Assembly (NCBI GenBank): GCA_010692425.1
Contig: JAAHHJ010000001.1
Span: forward strand, 280,806-344,805
DNA from: Symploca sp. SIO3C6
GTDB taxonomy: Bacteria; Cyanobacteriota; Cyanobacteriia; Cyanobacteriales; Coleofasciculaceae
DNA length: 64,000 nt
Direction of reading: 5' to 3'
Part shown: positions 18,107 through 26,146 of the stretch, piece by piece
Layout of the letters: the number at the start of each line of letters is the position of its first letter
Position numbering within the stretch: position 1 is the first letter of the stretch
Program-made: the position numbers and the translations under genes
The notes under the pieces: model-generated
The model's input: only the letters and a program-made list of their open reading frames with translations
Told to the model about the DNA's origin: nothing
Databases searched by the model: none

Positions 18107-19444
18107 TTAATTAGGTTCTACAATTGAACCCATAAATAGGACTGTTCCAGTTTGGTTATCTCGAATCGCACAAAAGAAAGGACGATCAACAATCATTTGG
18201 AAGGGTGGTGTTGAGGTCTCAGCAGAGGTGCGAGTGATGCCAATAGAGGTTATAGCGGCTGCTTCAGTACCTTCTTCGTTAACTTCTACAAAGGTTTTAT
18301 GTTTAACCTCATCAATGGCTACTGGAGTAAAAGTCATATCGGCAAAATTTGCTCTTGGACTGAAGGCTACTTCCATACCTAGGGCTCTCAGAGCATTATT
18401 GAGTTGAATATCGTATTCAAATTTGAAGCGAGGGAGCTTAATCATTCCCTTCCGCTTACGAAACTGATCCATCCATTGTTGCCAGTTTTGAGCGTTCAGT
18501 TGCTGCTCAAAGGCTTCAAGGGTAATGCTTTGGTGTGGCAGGAATACATAAAAACTCAGTCTCCCCTCTCCGTAAGGTAGACTAGCAGCTTGAAAAGTTT
18601 CATTTTCATAATAATTATACTTACCTGACCCAAACATCAAAGGGTGTTGTTTCTGAGTGCCATCCAATAGATAAAAAGGCAGCTCAGTGGTTAGATTCTG
18701 GTCAAATTTTTCTGACCAGTTACCTTTGAAATAAATAGCGTTAATTAAAAAGAGTAAGTCATTCGGTTTAATCTGATCAATAATCTTATCGATCTTACCG
18801 CTAGTATTTTCCTGAACCCATTTGTTGATAGCTCTCGGGGCATCAGGACTATTGAAGTCCAGTTCCTTAACTTGGGCTCCATAGAATTGTTGATTTCTTT
18901 GGAGAAAATCAGGCTGGAACTCTATACCTAGTTTGCTCCAAAGGGAGTTGGCAATCGATAACTGAACTTCTGGATCGGCATTTTCCAAAGATACTTTTAA
19001 AGCTTCATTTGCCTGATTGATTTGCTCAATGCTCATGCCTTGTAGTTCCAGTGCTTTAGCCATTGCTTGTTGAGTTTCACCACTAGCACCGTTGTAAGTC
19101 ATCGCTAGGGCAATTGCGATGCTACTAGGAGAGATAAAAACGTTTTTATTGCTTTCTTCTTTAAGAATTTCCTTAAGAAGTTTAAAACCAAATTTGGTAT
19201 TGGCTTCAATAAGTTGGGAATCCACTGCTAGATCGGGTGATTCTTGAGCTAAACTATATTCTCCAAGATTTTGAGAATCAAAGAGAGGGTCAAGGGCATT
19301 GAGCTTATGAGCCATCAACCCTTCCAGTATACCTGAAACAACAATACCTGCTGCCGCAATAGCACCTACAATAACACCTGCTCGACTGACTATTTGTCGA
19401 TTCATTGAACTACCTCTACCTACCAGTGCGCTTTTTACTGTCAA
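18107..19444 (-). CDS. Serpin family protease inhibitor
   Basis: This is a 445-residue protein: an N-terminal signal or membrane anchor (residues about 20-45, GVIVGAIAAAGIVVSGILEG), a linker, and a complete serpin domain (about 80-445). Typical parts: NVFISPSSIAIALAMTYNGA, FLINAIYFKGNWSEKFD and the C-terminal signature DRPFFCAIRDNQTGTVLFMG. The reactive-loop hinge reads EEGTEAAAITS, with small residues at P12-P10, so it is predicted to be inhibitory. The scissile bond lies near ITRTSAE; Arg at P2 or P1 depending on loop length suggests a trypsin-like target. It acts outside the cytoplasm. The start could also be the ATG at 19405 (MNRQIV). Confidence 0.92.
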   Translation of the reverse strand: MTVKSALVGRGSSMNRQIVSRAGVIVGAIAAAGIVVSGILEGLMAHKLNALDPLFDSQNLGEYSLAQESPDLAVDSQLIEANTKFGFKLLKEILKEESNKNVFISPSSIAIALAMTYNGASGETQQAMAKALELQGMSIEQINQANEALKVSLENADPEVQLSIANSLWSKLGIEFQPDFLQRNQQFYGAQVKELDFNSPDAPRAINKWVQENTSGKIDKIIDQIKPNDLLFLINAIYFKGNWSEKFDQNLTTELPFYLLDGTQKQHPLMFGSGKYNYYENETFQAASLPYGEGRLSFYVFLPHQSITLEAFEQQLNAQNWQQWMDQFRKRKGMIKLPRFKFEYDIQLNNALRALGMEVAFSPRANFADMTFTPVAIDEVKHKTFVEVNEEGTEAAAITSIGITRTSAETSTPPFQMIVDRPFFCAIRDNQTGTVLFMGSIVEPN

Positions 19445-19703
19445 CCTAATATGACCAATTGCAGTAGGAGGAGTTCCCTATTAGAGCAAAGCAGGGAAAA
19501 GAAAGTATATTGTTTATTAATAGACTTTAGGTGGGGGAGTGTATTAGCATGCCCTGTTGCAAACCGAAAAAAACTTCTAGCGAAAGTGGCGCAGTCGGTT
19601 TTAACGGCTGGCGTTGGAGCAAGGTACTCCAATTTCTCCTGACTTTATTTCTTCTTACAGAAATATAGAACAGTATCCCACACGATTCATCCATGGGAGT
19701 TGG

Positions 19704-19952
19704 TCAATCTTCATCTACTTCCTCAATGCAAAGTGCATCAGCTTCGTGTTTGCGAAGACTCAAGTTACAGCCGTGTACTTCGATTTCTACACAATCTCCC
19801 ATAGGTATGTGGCGGGTGATAGTAAACTCTGTACCGGGTGTTAATCCCATGACAATCAATCTTCCTGTATAGCCTCCGCTAACCATTTCATAGCCAACAA
19901 CGCGCCCTCTAGAGCCCACTGCTAAATTGCGTAGGTATGTGTTTGTGTTCAT
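19704..19952 (-). CDS. FeoA family protein
   Basis: An 82-residue SH3-like FeoA domain protein (YLRNLAVGSRGRVVGYEMVS, then LIVMGLTPGTEFTITRHIPMGDCVEIEVHGCNL). FeoA proteins assist the Fe2+ transporter FeoB. No feoB is in the window, so iron transport is only an inference; free-standing FeoA-like regulators exist. The frame runs upstream to an ATG at 20066, adding a basic, His-rich 38-residue leader (NHQMHRRRSHEEAMKD); I chose the ATG at 19952 because it gives the family length. The C-terminus is acidic (EEVDED). Confidence 0.8.
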   Translation of the reverse strand: MNTNTYLRNLAVGSRGRVVGYEMVSGGYTGRLIVMGLTPGTEFTITRHIPMGDCVEIEVHGCNLSLRKHEADALCIEEVDED

Positions 19953-20393
19953 GGTTTTTTGCTCTTTACCTAAAATCTTTAACCCAGGGAAATCTCGATC
20001 CTTCATCGCTTCTTCATGGCTTCGGCGTCGGTGCATTTGGTGGTTTGAGTCCTTATTATCTTTCATAGATACTTGAGAATAATTGAGATTTATTTCTAAT
20101 AAAATAGCAAAAAAAAATTCTTGCTGATCAGCTTTTTGCGTTTATGTCATAAAATCACAACTTAATCTCGTCAGTCTTGACTAAAAAAACATCAATTACT
20201 ATTGATTCTCAACCTGGCTGCTCCTAACAACGATGCCTGCTCTAAATGATGCAGTTAATATATAGTTTTCTCTGAATTAGATCCGTAAAAACAAATCGAA
20301 AAATCTTTATAATAAATAATCGATTGTTACCTTAAGAACGACCAGAGCTGTTTATATAGAGAAATATTCAATCTTCATTGTTAAGAACTACTT
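19953..20393. other. Intergenic region between FeoA and GNAT genes
   Basis: The part up to 20066 may be an N-terminal extension of the FeoA gene. The rest is AT-rich and divergent, so it should contain both promoters. No repeat or other gene was seen. Confidence 0.45.
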
Positions 20394-20867
20394 ATGCTGA
20401 GCAAGTCTAACATTGACATTCGTCCAATTCAGAGTAAACGAGAACTAGATGATATGTACTACCAAAGATGGCTTGTCCTCAGGGCTCCTCTGGGAATGGA
20501 CAGAGGCAGTGAAAAGGACAAGCATGATTACAGTGCTTTTCATTTAGTTGCCGTCTGCGAAGAAAAAATTATAGGTTCTGCCAGACTGCGGCAATTATCT
20601 GCACAATTGGGCAGTATTGCTTATGTTGCCGTACTAAGCGAGTTTCGCTCTCAGGGGTTAGGCACAAAATTAATTAAGAAGTTGATGGAGCAAGCCCAGG
20701 AAAAAAATCTCAAGAGTTTAAGGTTAATGGCTCGGAGCAATACCTTGGGCTTCTACCATCGAATCGGTTTCTTGGAGAAGGGGGAACCCTTTAATTTTTT
20801 AGGTATACCCCACATCTTCATGTATGCTAACTTGCCACTTTTTTGCGATAACGTCGAAGATCGGTAA
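20394..20867 (+). CDS. GNAT family N-acetyltransferase
   Basis: A 157-residue single-domain acetyltransferase. The acetyl-CoA binding loop is seen as EFRSQGLGTKLIKKLMEQA, preceded by the beta-4 strand segment GSIAYVAVL, and followed by LRLMARSNTLGFYHRIGF, which is the usual motif B region. The substrate is unknown. It converges on the sucrase/ferredoxin-like gene, with 41 bp of overlap at the 3' ends. Its position beside the peptide/cupin cassette raises the possibility that it modifies the same product, but it is on the opposite strand and has its own promoter region. Confidence 0.85.
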   Translation: MLSKSNIDIRPIQSKRELDDMYYQRWLVLRAPLGMDRGSEKDKHDYSAFHLVAVCEEKIIGSARLRQLSAQLGSIAYVAVLSEFRSQGLGTKLIKKLMEQAQEKNLKSLRLMARSNTLGFYHRIGFLEKGEPFNFLGIPHIFMYANLPLFCDNVEDR

Positions 20868-21828
20868 CAGGATTTAAGTACAAGCGGAGACTTTCTACAT
20901 AATATTTAATGAATTCTGACTCCTTCATAGCGTGGCAAGAGCCTTTCAGGCTAATTGTCTTACTTTCATCTTTGACAAGATTAGCCTGATAAGTATACAC
21001 AGAGCCATTTGGTTGTTGTAAAGTGAGTTCAGCGACAATTGAGGTTTTGTCTGAAGACTGTTTGAGAATTTTGCCAGCAACTTTGTAGTCAAACCAATTC
21101 CATCCATGGAGCAGCATTAATTCCCTTTCCAATACCTGAATTTGTGTCGGTATAATTCCCCAACCTCGATACACTTTATTCATGCAGCTGATGTCACCAG
21201 TCCTAGTCAAGATCGACTTAAATGAATCTTGATCAAGACCTCCATAATACCTGCCATCGGGAAAGTCTATGGCAGTGGGAGCAAAACGATGACCACCGAA
21301 GTGACTTGCCCTCCAAATCCTAATATTCCTCAAGGACAGTTCCGAGATGGTAGCTAAAGCTTTTGTGTAAAAAGGAGCGCCATACTTGCCACAACAAAGG
21401 TCATGGTTGCCGTGAGTACATACTAAGATATCTCGGGTTACAATGTCATCACAGTCTAAACTTACAGTATTATCGGTGAAATACTGACGAATTAATTCTG
21501 CTGCCTGCCCGATATTTTCGACATTAAATTCTTTACGACTGTAACCTTTGATAATTCCTTTGTTTTTCTGGTCATAAATCAGGATCTTTCTACTATCTTT
21601 TTTCCTGGTTTCATTGTTATTGATTAGGAGGAATTTCACCGAGAGTTGATTTTGTTTAACCTCGGCTATCAATCTTTTAAGATTTTCCGGGAGCGATTCT
21701 GTCTCAAGGGCATTGTTTGCCCAGGGGGTGGGACACTCAACTAAAACATAGGTTTGACAATTGGTCCCACTACCAATAATGTCTTCTCCTGATTGCCTTG
21801 AAAATGCAGCACAAGAAAAATTACTCAT
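20827..21828 (-). CDS. Sucrase/ferredoxin-like (Suc_Fer) thioredoxin-fold iron-sulfur protein
   Basis: A 333-residue protein of the sucrase/ferredoxin-like family. The [2Fe-2S] thioredoxin-like domain is recognisable at residues 130-215: DILVCTHGNHDLCCGKYGAPFY, then WRASHFGGHRFAPTAIDFPDGRYYG, with Cys and His cluster ligands. The N-terminal half (ECPTPWANNALE...) is family-typical. The C-terminal half is variable. It follows the cupin oxygenase gene on the same strand after a 225-bp gap. This arrangement would allow it to supply electrons to, or act on the same product as, the oxygenase; that link is inference. Confidence 0.85.
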   Translation of the reverse strand: MSNFSCAAFSRQSGEDIIGSGTNCQTYVLVECPTPWANNALETESLPENLKRLIAEVKQNQLSVKFLLINNNETRKKDSRKILIYDQKNKGIIKGYSRKEFNVENIGQAAELIRQYFTDNTVSLDCDDIVTRDILVCTHGNHDLCCGKYGAPFYTKALATISELSLRNIRIWRASHFGGHRFAPTAIDFPDGRYYGGLDQDSFKSILTRTGDISCMNKVYRGWGIIPTQIQVLERELMLLHGWNWFDYKVAGKILKQSSDKTSIVAELTLQQPNGSVYTYQANLVKDESKTISLKGSCHAMKESEFIKYYVESLRLYLNPVTDLRRYRKKVAS

Positions 21829-22053
21829 CAGTTCTATTGATCCTCCTTAAGGTTTATTTAGTGATTGACGATAGGGGCAATGAAAATAATTTCTTCTAAC
21901 AGTTGCTAACTAGCAGTTTTTCTCTAAAAACTATTGACAATAAAGTGCCCCTTGTGAATCTTTCTCAACAAGAGAGCCAGATATTAATACCTAACCTCCT
22001 TGACCAAAACTATAAATTATGTGTCCACTTTCTTTCTCCTGATCTAGATGTGT

Positions 22054-23220
22054 CTATTGGTAGATGCTAGTATCAACGAAAATAATTCCTTCAAGTACCA
22101 GACGACTTAAGAGTGGGACAATATCAATCTCCCAATCAAAACCTGGTAGCCAATTGATCACATCATTCCCTGTAAAAAACTCTTTAGTTAAAAATTTCTC
22201 AACTATCGAACTACTCACTCCCCTTATAGATATTTCCTTACCTGAAACAGTAATTTTGCATCCATTGCTACTGTCTGGTAGTTCCGATATACCAAACCGC
22301 TGAAACTGTGGGACTTTGAACCTTGTGTGCGTTTCTTTGTCAAAGATATTGAATCCCGCTTGCTGGGGTAAAGAATATCTCTCTACCGGCTTCCCTAAAC
22401 TATCAAGGTAACTAATATACTCTTGACAAAGATTATTAGAGTAAATATATTTATCTAAATCTGTAACTAATTTATCTAGATAAACCTCTACAGGTTTTGC
22501 CTCTAAACGTAATGGTAGACTTCTACGCCATTCTTGGCGCTGGCGCAACTCTCCCACCAACCATTCCAGAAAATCAATACCTGTCTGACAATGCACTCCT
22601 AAGGTTAAGTGCATTGATGGTTGATCTTGAGCAACCGCATAATGCCAATGTCCTCGTGGTATATAAAGGACATCGCCAGGGTTGAGGGTACAACTCAAAT
22701 ATGGCTCTCCTTCTGGAGGCTGAAGAGATTTTGATTTTTGCTCTACTAAAGGGTATTTAAAAGTATCAGAAAATACATACCACTTCTTAGAGCCATCTAT
22801 TTGCAATACGAAAACTTCGTGGGTGTCGTAGTGGGAAGAAAATCCTTGTTTTCCAGGCCAAGAACAATAGGCATTTAGTTGAATCCCATAGCCTAAATCA
22901 TATTTGAGCTCTGTAGCGAATTTGGCAATTTCTGGAACCAGTTTATTGACCTGGTTGATGATTAACGTTGCCCCTTCCTGGCAAAACTTAGTCAAATTCT
23001 CATTGGCACTCTCGTCTAAAACTTTTCCATCTAATGCTAGACGAAGGTCTGGATATTTGAACTGATGATAGTTAAGCAAATAGTTTAATTGTTCCCAGGA
23101 GAACAGATCCGCAAACTTATTTGTTTCCTCACTCAATATGTGGACGGCTTTGCTTGTCCAATTGTGTTTTAGGAATTCCTCTAAAGTATATGGTTTTAAG
23201 ATTTCTACGAGGGACTTCAT
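22054..23220 (-). CDS. JmjC/cupin-type 2-oxoglutarate Fe(II) oxygenase (Cupin_4/ROX-like)
   Basis: A 388-residue protein. Residues about 100-240 form a JmjC-like cupin: the first metal-site motif is SHYDTHEVFVLQIDGSKKW (HxD...), the second is DVLYIPRGHWHYAV (distal His). The family includes ribosomal oxygenases such as YcfD and MINA53, which hydroxylate protein Arg or His side chains. The C-terminal about 100 residues are probably a winged-helix domain (KFLTKEFFTGNDVINWL). It starts 207 bp after the small Asp-rich peptide gene on the same strand, so a peptide substrate is likely. Whether it hydroxylates Asp, His or Asn in the peptide is unknown. Confidence 0.85.
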   Translation of the reverse strand: MKSLVEILKPYTLEEFLKHNWTSKAVHILSEETNKFADLFSWEQLNYLLNYHQFKYPDLRLALDGKVLDESANENLTKFCQEGATLIINQVNKLVPEIAKFATELKYDLGYGIQLNAYCSWPGKQGFSSHYDTHEVFVLQIDGSKKWYVFSDTFKYPLVEQKSKSLQPPEGEPYLSCTLNPGDVLYIPRGHWHYAVAQDQPSMHLTLGVHCQTGIDFLEWLVGELRQRQEWRRSLPLRLEAKPVEVYLDKLVTDLDKYIYSNNLCQEYISYLDSLGKPVERYSLPQQAGFNIFDKETHTRFKVPQFQRFGISELPDSSNGCKITVSGKEISIRGVSSSIVEKFLTKEFFTGNDVINWLPGFDWEIDIVPLLSRLVLEGIIFVDTSIYQ

Positions 23221-23292
23221 CGTTTGAGAAAGATTCGCAATAACATTATAAAAAAAACGATTATTTTACCTAACTACTTATCATAGCTCGGA

Positions 23293-23345
23293 TTTGTATC
23301 AGGAGTAAAGGCTATATTAGTGTACCCTATACATCCTGATACAAA
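23293..23345 (-). promoter_or_regulatory. Inverted repeat between peptide gene and oxygenase gene
   Basis: TTTGTATCAGGA and TCCTGATACAAA pair perfectly over 12 bp, with a 29-base loop. Together with the hairpin at 23361-23383 it sits in the 207-bp gap between the peptide gene and the oxygenase gene. It may stabilise or attenuate the transcript so that the peptide is made in excess. Confidence 0.45.
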
Positions 23346-23360
23346 ACATAAGCAATAAAT

Positions 23361-23383
23361 ATTAGCAATTAGTAATTGCTAAT
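23361..23383 (-). terminator. Perfect short hairpin after the peptide gene
   Basis: ATTAGCAATT and AATTGCTAAT form a 10-bp stem with a three-base loop, 45 bp after the peptide stop. On the minus strand a T-rich stretch (ATTTATTGC) follows, consistent with partial termination before the oxygenase gene. Confidence 0.45.
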
Positions 23384-23427
23384 ATTGTTGCATTAGAACT
23401 AGTACTAAGGAATAATACTAGAGGTTA

Positions 23428-23586
23428 TTAGTTGCTGAGATCGCCACCGTCGGCATCAGTATTCAAGTCGCCGCCATCAGCATCAACATGCAAGTGCAGT
23501 GTTCCCTTGTTAGGAGCTTTGTGCTGCAGGATTTCTTTAACTTCGATTTGGATCTTGCTAGCGCGCGGTTGTTTGGTCTTTAACAT
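23428..23586 (-). CDS. Candidate RiPP precursor peptide with two DADGGDL repeats
   Basis: 52 residues from ATG at 23586 to TAA. A strong ribosome binding site (TTGGAGATAAATA before the ATG) supports the gene. The N-terminal about 28 residues are basic and helical (LKTKQPRASKIQIEVKEIL), like a leader. The C-terminus contains HLHV, then two nine-residue repeats, DADGGDLNT and DADGGDLSN. The two copies use mostly different synonymous codons (GCT/GCC, GAT/GAC, GGC/GGT), so the peptide sequence rather than the DNA repeat is maintained. It immediately precedes the cupin oxygenase and Suc_Fer genes on the same strand. I know of no named RiPP family with this motif. The core is probably the C-terminal 20-22 residues. 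Confidence 0.75.
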   Translation of the reverse strand: MLKTKQPRASKIQIEVKEILQHKAPNKGTLHLHVDADGGDLNTDADGGDLSN

Positions 23587-23671
23587 TATTTATCTCCAAG
23601 CGTAGTAAATCACCCATTGAACCTGCTTAACCTCACCAGCTTAAACTGTTGAGGCTAAACAGAGTCTTTAT

Positions 23672-23711
23672 CCTTATTGAGACTTTAACTCAAAGTCAAC
23701 AAAAAAGTCAA
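23672..23711 (-). promoter_or_regulatory. Possible promoter of the peptide operon
   Basis: On the minus strand, two TTGACTTT copies 12 bp apart (at 23711 and 23699) lie about 90-125 bp upstream of the peptide start. The second is followed after 17 bases by the weak -10-like ATAAGG. Only the -35 matches the consensus well, so this is tentative. Confidence 0.25.
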
Positions 23712-23856
23712 CTTTTGATAAGCTTTACTAAGAAATGAAAAAATGCATTGCTTGGGATGCATTGACTATGCTCTACCATAGCTTCTGACAAAGACCTTAA
23801 ACTGTTATGGTTTTGTCAAACAGCTTGGTGGATTAGGAACCTTAAGTCAAATAATC

Positions 23857-24258
23857 ATGACAAAACAAGTTATACGCACTTCTCACGCACCGGCACCTGT
23901 AGGGCCTTATAATCAAGCGATTATCGCTAGTGGTGAAATAATTTTTGTGTCTGGTCAAATTGCTATTGAACCCAGAACCAACCAAATTGTTGGTATCTAT
24001 GATGTTGCCAAGCAAACAGAGCAGGTGATGACGAATATTGAGGCTATACTAGCAGCATCAGGGGCGATTATGAGCGATGTTGTCAAAACAACTGTTTTTC
24101 TTGCAAATATGAATGATTTCGCAGTCATGAACCAGGTCTACGGGCGGTATTTCAACAAGGCATCAGCCCCAGCCCGTGCCTGTGTTCAAGTTTCCCGTTT
24201 GCCAAAGAATGTTCTAGTTGAAATTGAATGTATTGCTGTTATCCCTAAGGATCAGTAA
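23857..24258 (+). CDS. ridA: RidA family enamine/imine deaminase
   Basis: A 133-residue RidA (YjgF/YER057c/UK114) protein, which hydrolyses reactive enamine/imine intermediates such as 2-aminoacrylate. Motifs: SHAPAPVGPYNQAIIASGEIIFVSGQIAI at the N-terminus, TVFLANMNDFAVMNQVYGRYF in the middle, and RACVQVSRLPKNVLVEIECIAV with the catalytic Arg at the C-terminus. Full length. It is divergent from the peptide operon and converges on the alpha/beta hydrolase gene with no gap. Confidence 0.93.
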   Translation: MTKQVIRTSHAPAPVGPYNQAIIASGEIIFVSGQIAIEPRTNQIVGIYDVAKQTEQVMTNIEAILAASGAIMSDVVKTTVFLANMNDFAVMNQVYGRYFNKASAPARACVQVSRLPKNVLVEIECIAVIPKDQ

Positions 24259-25017
24259 TTATAAACGCAGGTGATTGCTAATTTGATGGTCTAGTGAGGG
24301 GGTGAGTTGTTCTTGATTGAGGAAATGCCAAAACTGGAGGATTTCTTCCGCCGTAAGCTTAGCATGAAAGTGGTGGAAGAAATGACCTCCTGTTGGACAT
24401 TGCCAAAGGCGATCGCTATCCTTGAAGTAGGTTCGCCACTGCTGCAGGGCATTAATGTCAACAATGAAGTCGTTCTTGCTACCGCAAACCATCAAAGGGA
24501 CACTGACTCCTCCCGGAGTTATACTGACTCGATGCCAGAGGGAATGGGGGGAGGGGGAAGAAATTAAATCTCTCTCCAGAATTTTTATCAATCTTTTGAG
24601 GTTGCTTTTTTCCTGATCACCAAAAAAATTGTAAACCATTTGAGCGAGAATTATTTGACGAGTGCAGCGCAAAAACTCGAGACGGCTGTAGTAATGAGCT
24701 TGCCAATCTACAGCTGGATGCACACCCACAGCCAATAATGTTAAAGACCTTACTCTTTCAGGATGTTGGCGAGCATATAGTAACCCTAGTAATCCTCCTG
24801 TACTATGGCCAATCAAATCAATTGGTTGTTGGCGGCATTTGAGATAGTCGTGGAGCAGTATTAAAGCAATATCTAGAGAGCAGGCTTCGTCCGGGTTTTG
24901 GGAATACTCCCATAAACCAATTGATACTTGCTTCGACAATTGACGTAGTAAGCGCTGATCGAAACACTGAAAATTGCGACTTGTATTTAACCAAAGGACA
25001 TCTGGATTTTTTGACAT
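24259..25017 (-). CDS. Alpha/beta hydrolase
   Basis: A 252-residue alpha/beta hydrolase. The nucleophile elbow is IDLIGHSTGGLLGLLYA (Ser in GHSTGG). A later GSKNDFIVDINALQQW would carry the acid, and GGHFFHHFHAK the His. The start MSKNPDVLWLNTSRNFQCFD lacks the usual N-terminal strands with the oxyanion HG motif, so the protein is short for the family or begins inside an older, longer frame. Substrate unknown; possibly an esterase or peptidase-like hydrolase. Confidence 0.8.
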   Translation of the reverse strand: MSKNPDVLWLNTSRNFQCFDQRLLRQLSKQVSIGLWEYSQNPDEACSLDIALILLHDYLKCRQQPIDLIGHSTGGLLGLLYARQHPERVRSLTLLAVGVHPAVDWQAHYYSRLEFLRCTRQIILAQMVYNFFGDQEKSNLKRLIKILERDLISSPSPHSLWHRVSITPGGVSVPLMVCGSKNDFIVDINALQQWRTYFKDSDRLWQCPTGGHFFHHFHAKLTAEEILQFWHFLNQEQLTPSLDHQISNHLRL

Positions 25018-25274
25018 GAGAGTCTCCTTCTACAATCCAAACTTAATTGTGAGTTGAACGGTCCTTTATTTGCTCTTTCATAAAAAAATCATATGACAAC
25101 TAGTTAAAAATAATTTCCATTTTTATTGATGAACAAGGCAGGTAAATTCCCTATTACCAAGGGAAAAAGCGTTGCAGAAAGAAAATTATATCCACTCTCT
25201 CTGCAAAGCTTTCGAGTTGCTGTTAGAAAAGAGAACTACACTGCATCACAATATAAGGTTATTGATATTTTTTG

Positions 25275-26126
25275 TCAACTACTAATTCGGGGATCAAGAG
25301 CATCTCGGAGACCATCCCCTAGAAGGTTAAATGCGAGGACACTTAGAGTGATAAATAAACCAGGAAATAATATAGTCCAGGGTGAGGAGAGAGAATAGCC
25401 CCCTTTAAAAGCATCAGAGAGCATTGTTCCCAATTCTGGAGTAGGGGGCTTAGGGCCCAAACCCAAAAAGCCCAAACCTGCAGACTCCAAAGTAGCGGTA
25501 CCAATTGAGAGGGTTGCTTGCACCACCAGCGGAGAGAGACTTGAAGGCAAGAGGTGACGGAAAATGATCTGTCCTGGTGTTGCACCAATAGCGATCGCAC
25601 TTTGAATAAACTCTAATTCCCTAAGTGATAGCACCATACTGCGAGTTAGTCGGATAAAAATCGGGATTTGTACTACTCCTACGGCAATCATGGCGCTACT
25701 GATGCTAGGGCCTGTAACCGTAACTAGAGCAATTGCCAATAGAATTGAGGGAAAAGCTAAGAGAATATCACTCAACCAGCTAATAGTGGTTTCCAGCCAC
25801 CCCCGAAAATATCCAGCTATTAGTCCCAATAGCATGCCAACAACAAGTCCCAATCCTACTGAAATCAAGCTGATAAATAGAGAAGTCCGCAATCCATACC
25901 AAACTAGGTTGAGAAGATCTCTTCCCAAGCCATCAGTTCCAAACCAATGTTCAAGACCCGGAGGCTGCAAACGTGCAGTATAGTTGCGGTCTGTGGAGGG
26001 TTCGTAGGGATTGATAAGGGGAGCAAGCAGTGCCATCAAAACAATGGAACAGGTGATAACAAAACCTATTGTTCCAGAAGTTGATTGCCAAAAACGTTTA
26101 ACGGCTTTCTGTTCAAATAGTTTCAT
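25275..26126 (-). CDS. Peptide/nickel-type ABC transporter permease, DppC-like
   Basis: A 283-residue inner-membrane permease with an N-terminal OppC-type segment (VKRFWQSTSGTIGFVITCSI) and the binding-protein-dependent transport domain. The EAA loop reads LREL...EFIQSAIAIGATPGQIIFRHLLP. It pairs with the DppB-like permease just upstream, and probably uses the lipoprotein encoded at 30935-32575. The ATPase subunits are not in the window. The frame reaches a GTG at 26165 overlapping the upstream gene; the ATG at 26126 matches the family better. Confidence 0.88.
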   Translation of the reverse strand: MKLFEQKAVKRFWQSTSGTIGFVITCSIVLMALLAPLINPYEPSTDRNYTARLQPPGLEHWFGTDGLGRDLLNLVWYGLRTSLFISLISVGLGLVVGMLLGLIAGYFRGWLETTISWLSDILLAFPSILLAIALVTVTGPSISSAMIAVGVVQIPIFIRLTRSMVLSLRELEFIQSAIAIGATPGQIIFRHLLPSSLSPLVVQATLSIGTATLESAGLGFLGLGPKPPTPELGTMLSDAFKGGYSLSSPWTILFPGLFITLSVLAFNLLGDGLRDALDPRISS

Positions 26127-26146
26127 CGTACTCGCTTTCTTACCTG

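Noticed and set aside
19580..19640. Sequence resembling part of a tRNA (GTGGCGCAGTCGG and GGAGCAAGGTACTCC)
   Set aside because: No complete cloverleaf, no GTTCRANTCC loop, and the acceptor arms do not pair.
20394..25017. Reading the peptide/oxygenase region as a lanthipeptide or cyanobactin cluster
   Set aside because: No LanM, PatA/PatG protease, YcaO or ATP-grasp enzyme is present; the only plausible maturase is the cupin oxygenase.
25126..25398. Plus-strand frame of 90 residues at the end of the DppC gene
   Set aside because: More than a third lies antisense to the permease and the rest has no family features.
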